A stretch of 44,664 nt of DNA from Chloroflexota bacterium (GTDB lineage: Bacteria > Chloroflexota > Dormibacteria > Dormibacterales > Dormibacteraceae). Within the stretch, counting starts at the first letter, position 1. Each line of letters starts with the position of its first letter. Made by a program: the position numbers and the translations under genes. Where the stretch lies: positions 1 to 44,664 of the forward strand of contig VBEO01000090.1 in the NCBI GenBank assembly GCA_005881825.1, read 5' to 3'. Positions 1 through 6,484 of the stretch are shown one piece after another. Under the pieces are notes generated by a model. The model was not told the DNA's origin, ran no database searches, and saw nothing but the letters and a program-made list of their open reading frames with translations.

Positions 1-1
1 G

Positions 2-175
2 GTCGCCGACCTGGCTTACGGCGCGTTCGTGCTGGTCTGCCTGGGCTGGCTGGTGCTGCTGGTGGTGGTCCACCGGGCGGTGGCCGCCGACGCCGAAGAA
101 GAGGCGATGCGCCGGCGCGAGGTCCCTGGACCGCGTCGGTCCGGGGTGGTGCGCCGGCGCAAAGCCCTTGGCTGA
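2..175 (+). CDS. C-terminal end of an unidentified membrane protein (partial)
   Basis: An open frame enters from the left edge and ends at TGA 173-175, giving 57 residues. It contains one strongly hydrophobic segment (about residues 8-23, rich in V, L, F and W) followed by an acidic patch and an Arg-rich cytosolic-type tail. This looks like the last membrane helix and tail of an integral membrane protein. The 5' part lies outside the window, so no family can be named. It is convergent with the small secreted protein gene that ends at 191. Confidence 0.5.
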   Translation, partial: VADLAYGAFVLVCLGWLVLLVVVHRAVAADAEEEAMRRREVPGPRRSGVVRRRKALG

Positions 176-190
176 GTGCCTTCCCTGCTT

Positions 191-568
191 TTAGTGGTGT
201 GAGTGGGTCTTGGCCACCGCGCTGACCGCGTCGCCGTGAGCGTCGGGGTCGTCCGCGGTCCCCCTGGGCCCGCTCTGCGCGACCTTGGAGACGTCGGCGC
301 CGTGGTTGTCGTGGTTGTTGCCGTTCCCGGTCTCGTCTGTCGAGGCTGACGAAGCCTCCCCGTTCGTGCGCGCCACCGAGGACACGCAGTCACCGTGGAT
401 ATCGGGGTCGCTGGCTGTCTTGTGCGGGCACGTCCGTGCCGCGCTGGCCACGGCATCGCCGTGCTCTTCGCCGCTGAGGAGCGCCGCGGAGACGTTGGTC
501 GCGACCAGGCTGCCCCCCAGGGCGCCGACCACGACCAGGGGTGCGATGAAGTTTCGAAGCCTGTGCAT
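191..568 (-). CDS. Small secreted protein with four HGD-type repeats
   Basis: The product has 125 residues. An N-terminal signal-like segment (basic MHRLR, then a hydrophobic run to about residue 29 with an Ala-rich end) is followed by a low-complexity, His/Asp/Ala-rich mature part. A motif of the form HG(D/A)xV(A/S)xxA starts at residues 36, 58, 89 and 111; two copies are preceded by DPD(I/A). There are Cys residues at 47 and 61, and the protein ends in a His-rich THSHH. Nothing resembles a catalytic domain. The His/Asp-rich repeats could bind metal or take part in surface or matrix interactions, but that is inference. I do not recognise a named family. The start is ATG 566-568, with only a weak ribosome-binding site. 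Confidence 0.6.
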   Translation of the reverse strand: MHRLRNFIAPLVVVGALGGSLVATNVSAALLSGEEHGDAVASAARTCPHKTASDPDIHGDCVSSVARTNGEASSASTDETGNGNNHDNHGADVSKVAQSGPRGTADDPDAHGDAVSAVAKTHSHH

Positions 569-617
569 GCCATCACTAACGCGCGACCGGACCCTTCTAG
601 GAAGTGACCAAGGGGGT

Positions 618-1340
618 TCAGGAGGGCATCGGGTTGCGCATCGTGCGGACCAGTACCGGGGGGCCGAGCTTGACGTTGTCCCCCAGGCCGAGGAGGTAGC
701 GGACGAGATCCACGACCTCCTCCACTTTCAGAAAGTTCTCCGGCTTGGCACCGGGCACCACGGTTCCCATCTCGGTGTCCACGAAGCCGGGGCAGACCAC
801 CCAGGCCTTGATGCCGTTCTCGTGATTGGCGTCCTGGACGACCTCGGTCAAGGCGACGAGCGCGTGCTTGCTCACGCAGTAAGCGGCCAGACTAGGCACG
901 ATGGCCACCCCCGCCTCGCTGCCGATGTTCACGATCCGTCCGAACCGGCGCGCCTGCATTCCGGGCAGCACTGTCGCCGTCAGGAGCGCCGGCGCCCGGA
1001 TGTTGACCGCGAACGTTTGGTCCCACTCCGCCACCGAGGTCAGCTCCAGCGGCTTCCACACGGCGAAGCCGGCATTGTTGACCAGGACGTCGATGGGCCC
1101 CAGCTCGTCGACGGTTCGCTCGACCAGGCGCCGCAGCGCGGCGTCGTCCGTCAGATCGGTGGCTACCGTGAGCGCCGTGCCTCCGGCCAGCTCAATGCGT
1201 CGAGCCAGCTCGCGGAGCTCAGCCTCACGTCGGGCGGCAACCGCGACCCGCGCCCCTTCCTCGGCGAGCATGGCCGCGAGCGCGGCTCCGATGCCGGAGG
1301 AGGCCCCGGTCACCAAAGCGACGCGGCCGGCCAGCAGCAC
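618..1340 (-). CDS. SDR-family NAD(P)-dependent oxidoreductase
   Basis: This is a 240-residue classical short-chain dehydrogenase/reductase. Visible motifs are TGASSGIG near residues 11-18 (nucleotide-binding Rossmann turn), NNAG near 88-91, a Ser in NIGSEAG and the YxxxK pair in YCVSK, so the Asn-Ser-Tyr-Lys catalytic set is complete. An Ala-Ala-Arg-Arg stretch after the second strand suggests NADP preference. The substrate cannot be read from sequence. The start is GTG 1338-1340, only 29 nt downstream of the mature 3' end of tmRNA on the same strand. I see no terminator between them, so it may be partly transcribed from the ssrA promoter. Confidence 0.9.
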   Translation of the reverse strand: MLLAGRVALVTGASSGIGAALAAMLAEEGARVAVAARREAELRELARRIELAGGTALTVATDLTDDAALRRLVERTVDELGPIDVLVNNAGFAVWKPLELTSVAEWDQTFAVNIRAPALLTATVLPGMQARRFGRIVNIGSEAGVAIVPSLAAYCVSKHALVALTEVVQDANHENGIKAWVVCPGFVDTEMGTVVPGAKPENFLKVEEVVDLVRYLLGLGDNVKLGPPVLVRTMRNPMPS

Positions 1341-1369
1341 GTTCGCGAGTATGAGACGCGCGGGGAGTT

Positions 1370-1744
1370 GGTGGAGGCGGCGGGAGTTGAACCCGCGTCC
1401 GAAGCAGCGTCCTTCAGGACTTCTACGAGCGTGTCAGGGATTTTGATCTCACCCTGAGGGCTCCTCCCGGCGGGATCCCCTCGGGCCAGCCGCGGTGCAA
1501 GTCCCTCGCGAGGCCGTGGCGCCCCCGCTCGGCAAGCCGGCTGTTTGACGCCGTCCCCAGGCCCGCCGGCCTGACCTGGGGCGGCGCCCGAGATCTAAGT
1601 CTCGGGGCTCATACCTTTACTGCTTACGCAGCGTAGGCGAGAGCGCGATTGTCGTTGGCATTTGTGTTGCCTGCCGCTGTAACGCTCACGGCCTTCGGCT
1701 CGCTATCCCGAAGCCCATCTGCCCCGTCGAAGCCGGACGCCCCC
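1370..1744 (-). ncRNA. ssrA: Transfer-messenger RNA (tmRNA), one-piece
   Basis: On the minus strand the 5' end reads GGGGGCGTCCGGCTTCGACG and the 3' end is a T-arm with GGTTCAACTCCC, an acceptor strand CGCCTCC, A and CCA. The two ends form a 7-bp acceptor helix with one G-U pair. The reading frame for the tag lies at 1624-1659 and encodes ANDNRALAYAA followed by TAA. Length (about 375 nt) and architecture are typical of tmRNA, which together with SmpB rescues stalled ribosomes and tags the product for proteolysis. The tag ends in YAA rather than the usual LAA. A TAGAAT box at 1769-1774 (minus strand) is a candidate -10 for a precursor that RNase P would trim. The partner gene smpB is 2.5 kb away. 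Confidence 0.96.
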
Positions 1745-1780
1745 ACGAAAGCTGGACTTACGAGCGGGATTCTACCCGCC

Positions 1781-1830
1781 TTGACCCCTTCCCAATCCCT
1801 GCGCTAGCTTACTGAGTGAGTGCTTACTTA
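1781..1830 (+). promoter_or_regulatory. Promoter and palindromic operator of the tetR-R2lox operon
   Basis: TTGACC (1781-1786) and TAGCTT (1805-1810) are separated by 18 bp, which places the transcript start within a few bases of the GTG at 1820, so the mRNA would be leaderless or nearly so. An 18-bp imperfect palindrome of the form TnAGTnAGnnCTnACTnA occupies 1813-1830, across the start codon. This is the classical shape of a TetR-family operator, so autorepression is likely. The ssrA promoter (minus-strand -10 at 1769-1774) sits back-to-back with it. Confidence 0.55.
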
Positions 1831-2410
1831 CAAGCGCCGGCTCACCGCCGACGCCCGCCGCCAGGCCATCCTGGATGCTGCCAAGAAGGTCTTCGGCGCC
1901 CATGGCTACCACGCCACCACCACGCGCGACATCGCGGCCGCCGCTGGAGTCTCGGAGGCGCTGCTCTATCAGCACTTCGACGGCAAGCGCCAGCTCTTCG
2001 AGCATGTGGTCCACGGCGCGGCCGGCGAGCTGGAACGCCGCATCGAGGCGGCCACCGCCGGAGCCGACCCCCTCCTCCATGCCCTCCAGGCATTCTTCGA
2101 GTTCGTCGAGGAGGAGGCGGCCCTGTACCGCGTCTTCTTCCGGCAGGCGCTGCAGGCCGATCCCGCCTTCGAGCACCTGTATGCAGAGCTCTCCGGGCGG
2201 CTGCTCGACCTGGTCGGCCGCAGCCTCGGCCGCGAGGGCCTCAGCGACGGCACGCACGCGGAGATGGTCGCCCACGCCTTGGGCGGCATGGTCGGCGAGC
2301 TGGCGCTGTGGTGGCTGGAATCCAGGACCTACGACCGCGACCACATGGTCGCCCAAGCGGCCCGCATGGGCCGCGCAATCTACCTTTCGGAGGTTGGAGA
2401 TGGCAGTTGA
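1820..2410 (+). CDS. TetR/AcrR-family transcriptional regulator
   Basis: The product has 196 residues. The N-terminal helix-turn-helix is clear (about residues 13-58: ILDAAKKVF, then TTTRDIAAAAGVSEALLYQHF), followed by an all-helical ligand-binding region typical of TetR proteins. It starts at GTG 1820, which lies inside a palindromic operator-like sequence and just after a good promoter, arguing for leaderless, autoregulated expression. The stop codon overlaps the start of the downstream R2lox gene by 11 nt, so the two are translationally coupled and the regulator probably controls the oxidase in response to the oxidase substrate or product. Confidence 0.9.
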   Translation: MLTYKRRLTADARRQAILDAAKKVFGAHGYHATTTRDIAAAAGVSEALLYQHFDGKRQLFEHVVHGAAGELERRIEAATAGADPLLHALQAFFEFVEEEAALYRVFFRQALQADPAFEHLYAELSGRLLDLVGRSLGREGLSDGTHAEMVAHALGGMVGELALWWLESRTYDRDHMVAQAARMGRAIYLSEVGDGS

Positions 2411-3338
2411 GAACCAGACCCAGGACGTGATGGAGCGGGTGGCCAACGCCAACCTCAAACAGCTGGGCGACATCCGCATCGACGACGTCCTGCTTTTCAT
2501 CGATCGCGGGCTCGAGAACATGCCCACCTACATGGATCTGTACAACCGCTGGGAGAAGCAGCAGTGGGCGGTCGGCGACCTCGACTTCGGTCCCGACCGG
2601 CAGCGCTGGCAGGAGGCGACCGACCTCGAAAAGGAGGCCACGCTGTGGGGCCGCCGCCTGTTCTTCAACGGCGAGGAGCGCGTGACTTCGACGCTGGCTC
2701 CCTTCGTGTGGGCGGCGCCCAAGCCCGAGATCGAGATCTTCCTGTCCACCCAGATGGTCGACGAGGCGCGGCACACGATCTTCTTCGACCGCTGGTGGCG
2801 CGAGGTGGTGGGCACCGACGCCGCCGACCTGAAGGCCATCCTGGAGGAGATTCGGCCCGACACCAATCCCGGCTACAACGAGCTTTTCTACGAGCGCCTG
2901 CCGGGCGTGGCGCAGCGGATGGCCAGCAACCCGCGCGACGTCGACGCCTTCATCGAGGGCGTGACCATCTACCACATCGTGGTCGAGGCCACCCTCGCCC
3001 TCACCGGTCAGCGCTTCGAGCTGGAATCGCTGCGGGAGGAAGGGCTCACCCACCTCGGCTACTACCAGGGCTTCACCGCCGTGGCGCGTGACGAGTCGCG
3101 GCACGTGAACTTCGGCATCAAGGTCCTCCAGGAGGCGGTGCGCGAGGACGCGGAGCGCTTTGCGCCCCTCATCCAGCGCACGTTGGTCGAGTGCCTGCCA
3201 CTGATTTCAGGCACCATCCACCCGCCCGACGACCGCTACTACAGCGAGTTCGGACGCAGCGAGGACGAGCTTCTGGAGTTCGCGATGAACGCGCTGAACA
3301 AGCGCCTGCGCTCGATCGGAATCAACCTGGCCGCATAA
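2400..3338 (+). CDS. R2-like ligand-binding oxidase (R2lox; ribonucleotide reductase R2 fold)
   Basis: This 312-residue ferritin-like di-metal carboxylate protein carries all expected ligands: E92 in GEERV, E122 and H125 in DEARH, E196 in VVEATLALTG, and E232 and H235 in DESRH. By comparison with Mycobacterium tuberculosis R2lox (recalled), V95 and Y191 sit at the places of the Val and Tyr that form the ether crosslink next to the Mn/Fe centre, and the EATLALTG context matches that subfamily rather than a true R2. R2lox proteins are thought to oxidise a bound fatty-acid-like ligand; the physiological substrate is unknown. The start is ATG 2400 with GGAGG at 2389-2393; it overlaps tetR by 11 nt. 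A canonical class Ib small subunit is less likely. Confidence 0.85.
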   Translation: MAVENQTQDVMERVANANLKQLGDIRIDDVLLFIDRGLENMPTYMDLYNRWEKQQWAVGDLDFGPDRQRWQEATDLEKEATLWGRRLFFNGEERVTSTLAPFVWAAPKPEIEIFLSTQMVDEARHTIFFDRWWREVVGTDAADLKAILEEIRPDTNPGYNELFYERLPGVAQRMASNPRDVDAFIEGVTIYHIVVEATLALTGQRFELESLREEGLTHLGYYQGFTAVARDESRHVNFGIKVLQEAVREDAERFAPLIQRTLVECLPLISGTIHPPDDRYYSEFGRSEDELLEFAMNALNKRLRSIGINLAA

Positions 3339-3433
3339 CGCCGGCGGTGCGTGCTGGGCACGGGCAAGAAAGCGGATCCCTCCGCGCTTAGATAGCTACC
3401 CGACAGGGGCCGGAGATCAAGGAGGGATTCATC

Positions 3434-4183
3434 ATGTTTCGTCCATCATCAGCGCTGGTCGCGCTGGCCGCGGCCGGCGTGACAGTCCTCGTCATCGCGA
3501 GCGCCGTGGGAGCGTCAGCTCGCGTCGCGGACGCGAGCGGAGCGCCGCAGGCCTGGCAGTCTGCGTCCTACTCCGTCGCCGCGGACACCAATCTCAGCGG
3601 CAACAACGGGAATCATGATCCTCACCAGGGCACGCCCGGTGCGCCAGTCGTCGGGCCGGCCGGGCCGCCCGGACCCGCTGGACCCGCTGGACCCGCTGGA
3701 CCCGCCGGACCCGCTGGACCCGCTGGACCCGTTGGACCCGCTGGGGCCGCTGGGTCCGCCGGACCGGCCGGGCCTCCAGGACCCACCGGGCCGGCCGGAG
3801 CGACCGGACCCCAAGGGCTCGCCGGGACACCTGGTACGGTCACCAGCGGCAGTCAGCTGCTCAACGCGGCTCCCGGGCCGCTGCCGTTGCAGGCCGGCTA
3901 CACGAGCAGCGGCGGCACGCTGCTCATCTTTGCGGGCGGCTCCGCCTGGACGCGGACGCTGTGGTCCACCATCGGCGCCAACGTGGTCGTCGACGGCAGC
4001 AGCGTCGGCAGCATCAAGCTCGCCACCAACGAGGTGAACAGCCACAGGGCGCTGGTCAGCAACGTGATCGTGGCCCCCGGCCTGCCGGCCGGCCAGCACA
4101 CGATTCAGTTGGTCGCGCTTGACGGCAATACCGTCACCGACGCCAACGACTACTTCGACCTGACGGTCGTCGAACTCAGGTAG
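3434..4183 (+). CDS. Secreted collagen-like (Gly-X-Y) repeat protein
   Basis: The product has 249 residues: a signal-like hydrophobic N-terminus (about 7-30), a short Asn/Gly/His linker, 21 uninterrupted Gly-X-Y triplets from residue 74 to 136 (mostly GPA), and a C-terminal domain of about 110 residues that is rich in beta-type sequence and ends DLTVVELR. Bacterial collagen-like proteins fold as triple helices with a globular trimerising domain, and are usually surface-exposed or secreted; that role is inferred here. A strong ribosome-binding site (AAGGAGGG) precedes ATG 3434. It lacks hydroxylation or sorting signals such as LPXTG. A stem-loop terminator follows at 4191-4214. Confidence 0.85.
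   Translation: MFRPSSALVALAAAGVTVLVIASAVGASARVADASGAPQAWQSASYSVAADTNLSGNNGNHDPHQGTPGAPVVGPAGPPGPAGPAGPAGPAGPAGPAGPVGPAGAAGSAGPAGPPGPTGPAGATGPQGLAGTPGTVTSGSQLLNAAPGPLPLQAGYTSSGGTLLIFAGGSAWTRTLWSTIGANVVVDGSSVGSIKLATNEVNSHRALVSNVIVAPGLPAGQHTIQLVALDGNTVTDANDYFDLTVVELR
3671..3742 (+). repeat. Tandem 9-bp repeat encoding GPA triplets
   Basis: Eight consecutive copies of a 9-bp unit, GGACCCGCT, with single-base changes in copies 4 and 7, encode the central Gly-Pro-Ala run of the collagen-like protein. Near-identity at the DNA level, including third codon positions, points to recent slippage or unequal crossing-over. The triple-helix length is likely to vary between strains. Confidence 0.85.
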
Positions 4184-4190
4184 CCCACGG

Positions 4191-4214
4191 AGGGAGGGGC
4201 CGCCGCCCCTCCCT
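4191..4214. terminator. Bidirectional stem-loop terminator
   Basis: A perfect 10-bp inverted repeat, AGGGAGGGGC and GCCCCTCCCT, is separated by 4 bases and lies in the 35-bp gap between the convergent collagen-like gene and smpB. There is no long T-run, so this would be an intrinsic terminator of the GC-hairpin type common in high-GC bacteria. Confidence 0.65.
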
Positions 4215-4218
4215 CGAC

Positions 4219-4665
4219 CTATCGCTTCAGGGCGCGCGCCATCTCGCGGCGGGCGTCGGCCGCCGCCAGCGCCTGCCGCTTGTCGTACTGGCGCTTGCCG
4301 CGCGCCAGGCCGACGTCCACCTTGGCGTGATTGCGTTTGAAGTAGACGCGCAGCGGCACCAGCGTGTAGCCCTTTTGACGCACCTTGCCGATCAACGAGG
4401 AGATCTCCTCGGCGTGCAGCAGCAGCTTGCGCGGTCGCATCGGCTCGTGGTTGACGTAGCCGCCCTGTGTGTAGGGCGAGATGTGCACGTTTTCCAGCCA
4501 GGCCTCGTGACCGTCGATGCGTACGAAACCATCGCGAAGCTGGATCTTGCCCGCCCGCAGCGACTTCACCTCGGTGCCAGTGAGCACGATGCCCGCCTCG
4601 TAGTGCTCATCCACGAAGTAGTCATGGAAGGCACGCCGGTTGACCGCGACCTCTTTATCGGCCAT
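4219..4665 (-). CDS. smpB: SsrA-binding protein SmpB
   Basis: This 148-residue protein binds tmRNA and delivers it to stalled ribosomes. Family hallmarks are NRRAFHDYF, GTEVKSLRAGK, LRDGFV and the basic tail GLARGKRQYDKRQ, whose helix enters the empty mRNA channel. I chose ATG 4665 (MADKEVAV) because it lies just after a GGGTGGTGG stretch and matches the usual N-terminus; a start seven codons upstream is possible. The start overlaps the end of fmt by 11 nt, so smpB is the last gene of a def-fmt-smpB unit. ssrA lies 2.5 kb away. Confidence 0.95.
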   Translation of the reverse strand: MADKEVAVNRRAFHDYFVDEHYEAGIVLTGTEVKSLRAGKIQLRDGFVRIDGHEAWLENVHISPYTQGGYVNHEPMRPRKLLLHAEEISSLIGKVRQKGYTLVPLRVYFKRNHAKVDVGLARGKRQYDKRQALAAADARREMARALKR

Positions 4666-5392
4666 CCACCACCCGCGGCCGCCCACCCGGCGCCTGCACC
4701 ACCTCGGGGACGTAGCGATCGCCCTCCACCCTTCCGCGCAGGACCTTCACCCGCTCGCCCTGCCAGGGCAGGGTGACCCCGGGCCAGGGCTGGAAGGCAC
4801 GGACGCGCCGGTCGATCTCGTCTGCCGGCAGGCCCCACTCCAGCTCGCCGGCCTCGCGCGAGAGCTTGGGCGCGAGCGTCGCCTGTGCGTGGTCCTGCTC
4901 GCGCGGATCGAGGCTCTCGAGCTGGGCGATGGTCTCGACCAGGAGCTTCGCGAGGACTGGACCATGGTCCAGCTGCTCGTCCATCTGCATGATCGTGACG
5001 CCGGTGAACTCATCCCCGGCCAGGATGGCGTGAGCCACCGGCGCCGCACCCCGCCACCGGGGCAGCAGGGAGGCGTGGACGTTGAGCACGCCGTTGGGCG
5101 GCAGCTCCAGGATCGAGCGGGGGATGATCTGGCCGTAGGCCACGACCACGATCAGTTCGGGCGCCGCAGCGCGCAGTCGCTCGACCGCTGACGGTTCCCG
5201 GATCCGCTCCGGTTGGAACACCGGCAGGCCCAGCTCGCCGGCGGCGACCTTGACGGCCGGCGGCGTGAGCTTGAGGCGGTGGCCGGGACGATCGGGCTGA
5301 GTCACCACCATCGGCAGGGCATGCCCAGCGGCCACAAGGGCTCTCAAGGATGGCACCGCGAAAGGCGCGGTGCCGACGAAGACGATCCTCAG
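4655..5392 (-). CDS. fmt: Methionyl-tRNA formyltransferase, short C-terminal domain, apparent CTG start
   Basis: The enzyme formylates initiator Met-tRNA. The catalytic domain is intact: GTAPFAVPSLRAL at the N-terminus, AYGQIIPRSIL, the NVHASLLPRWRGAAP active-site loop and the Asp in LDHGP. At 245 residues it is clearly shorter than the usual roughly 310; the C-terminal barrel is reduced to about 40 residues after FQPWPG. The conserved first beta-strand (RIVFVG) begins immediately after an in-frame TAA (the def stop), two codons later, and the only start-like codon there is CTG 5390-5392. An ATG call further in would remove the Rossmann N-terminus. It follows def and overlaps smpB. Confidence 0.88.
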   Translation of the reverse strand: MRIVFVGTAPFAVPSLRALVAAGHALPMVVTQPDRPGHRLKLTPPAVKVAAGELGLPVFQPERIREPSAVERLRAAAPELIVVVAYGQIIPRSILELPPNGVLNVHASLLPRWRGAAPVAHAILAGDEFTGVTIMQMDEQLDHGPVLAKLLVETIAQLESLDPREQDHAQATLAPKLSREAGELEWGLPADEIDRRVRAFQPWPGVTLPWQGERVKVLRGRVEGDRYVPEVVQAPGGRPRVVDGR

Positions 5393-5395
5393 CGC

Positions 5396-5893
5396 TTAGA
5401 CCGCTTCCTCATCGTCGGCCTCCAGCTCCTCGACCCGCCGCAGCGAGTCGAGGCTGGTCAGGCGGTCGGTGAAGAGGATGCCGTCCAGGTGGTCGAGCTC
5501 GTGCTGGAAGGCCCGGGCCGTGAAGCCCGCCGCCTTGTAGCGCGCGCCCTTGCCCTTGCGGTTGAGGGCCTTGATGGTGACCGTCTCGTAGCGTGCCACC
5601 TCGCCGAACCAACCGGGATAGCTGAGGCAGCCCTCGTAACCTACCTGCACGCCTTCGCCCTTCACGATCTCGGGGTTGACCAGGTGGTAGACCTGGTTGT
5701 CGTCGCCCTTGACCACGCAGACGCGCAGGGCCACGCCGATCTGGTTGGCGGCCAGACCCGCGCCGGGGGCGGCGAACATGGTCTCGGCGAGGTCGTCGAG
5801 CAGGCGCACGATGGAGCCGTCGACGCGCGGGACGCGCTTTGACTTTTCGCGCAGGGCGGGATGCTCGAAGCCGAGGATCTGGCGTACGGCCAC
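5396..5893 (-). CDS. def: Peptide deformylase
   Basis: This 165-residue metalloenzyme removes the N-terminal formyl group from new proteins, which is the counterpart of the downstream fmt gene. All three motifs are present: GAGLAANQIG (motif 1), EGCLSYPG (motif 2, with the metal-binding Cys) and HELDHLDG (motif 3, HExxH). The start is GTG 5891-5893, giving MAVRQILGFEHPAL; longer open frame upstream is non-coding. No clear ribosome-binding site is visible. fmt begins 3 nt after its stop codon. The C-terminus is acidic (EADDEEAV). Confidence 0.95.
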   Translation of the reverse strand: MAVRQILGFEHPALREKSKRVPRVDGSIVRLLDDLAETMFAAPGAGLAANQIGVALRVCVVKGDDNQVYHLVNPEIVKGEGVQVGYEGCLSYPGWFGEVARYETVTIKALNRKGKGARYKAAGFTARAFQHELDHLDGILFTDRLTSLDSLRRVEELEADDEEAV

Positions 5894-5917
5894 GGATTGG
5901 GATTGTAGTGAGCAGGT

Positions 5918-5953
5918 AATGGGGCCCCCGCCGAATCGGAGATTCGGTGGGGT
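5918..5953. repeat. REP-like hairpin element, copy 1
   Basis: A 36-bp element begins AATGGGGCCCCCGC and ends GTGGGGT, with arms CCCCGCCGAATC and GATTCGGTGGGG around a 3-base loop. A second copy at 15288-15323 has the same length and ends but differs at two paired stem positions, which change together. It lies in the divergent gap between def and the DinB-like gene. The plus-strand copy is followed by TTTTCTT, but no plus-strand gene lies upstream that would need a terminator. Confidence 0.6.
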
Positions 5954-5981
5954 TTTCTTGGGTCTATCCTTCGCGGCAGGC

Positions 5982-6446
5982 ATGGCGCCCGCCGACTTAC
6001 TCAGGCCCCTGGAGGGGCAGCGCGAAGAGACCTTGCGCATCGTCGAGGGCCTGGGCCCGGCCGACCTCGACCGCCTGGACCGCCAGACAGGCTGGAGCGT
6101 GCGCCAGCTCTGTGCCCACCTGGTCTCCGCCGAGCTCGGCGAGGCATTTGTGATCCGGCGGGCGCTGGACGGCGAGCTGATGCACCTCACCCAGGAGGAG
6201 CGCGACAGCTTCAACGACGCCCAGGCCGACGGCGCCGGCGGCTGGGATGCCGCCCGCATCAAATCGGAGCTGACCGAGGCCATGGACACCCTGCGCGAGG
6301 TCTTCCAGGAGATGAGCGAGGAGGACCTCGACCGCCCCGTGCGCTGGCCGGAGTGGCCGGCCCGCACGATCCGCAGCTCGATCCCCTACATGGTCGAGCA
6401 CGAGGACAGCCACCTGGACCAGATCAAGGAAGCCCTGAAAGACTGA
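5982..6446 (+). CDS. DinB-like / damage-inducible-type four-helix-bundle protein
   Basis: The product has 154 residues and is predicted all-helical. LCAHLVSAELGEAF near residue 43 and the tail motif EHEDSHLDQIKEAL near 140 carry the spaced His residues typical of the DinB/YfiT metal-binding four-helix bundle, in which three His ligate a metal. Members include thiol-dependent S-transferases and many proteins of unknown role, so only the fold is assigned. The start ATG 5982 follows a weak GGCAGG. It is a lone plus-strand gene placed between def and priA and is convergent with priA; a hairpin terminator separates the two. Confidence 0.72.
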   Translation: MAPADLLRPLEGQREETLRIVEGLGPADLDRLDRQTGWSVRQLCAHLVSAELGEAFVIRRALDGELMHLTQEERDSFNDAQADGAGGWDAARIKSELTEAMDTLREVFQEMSEEDLDRPVRWPEWPARTIRSSIPYMVEHEDSHLDQIKEALKD

Positions 6447-6478
6447 TTCGTAGGGGAGGGTCTTGACCCTCCCACGAA
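6447..6478. terminator. Bidirectional stem-loop terminator
   Basis: GGAGGGT and ACCCTCC form a 7-bp stem with a 4-base loop, extended outward by TTCGT and ACGAA. It begins directly after the stop of the DinB-like gene and ends 6 bp before the priA stop, so it serves both convergent genes. Confidence 0.7.
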
Positions 6479-6484
6479 GGGCAT

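Noticed and set aside
1369-1446. tRNA-like 3' end suggesting a tRNA gene
   Set aside because: The T-arm and CCA belong to tmRNA; no anticodon arm follows and the 5' partner lies at 1744.
285-1457. 390-residue open frame on the plus strand across the SDR and ssrA
   Set aside because: It is antisense to a clear SDR gene and tmRNA; composition is Arg/Gly/His-rich with no recognisable domain.
3370-3389. Hairpin after the R2lox gene as a terminator
   Set aside because: The stem is short, with a bulge and no T-run; support is too weak to list.
5918-5960. Intrinsic terminator with a T-run on the plus strand
   Set aside because: No plus-strand gene lies upstream and the same hairpin recurs in the ileS leader, so a repeat element fits better.
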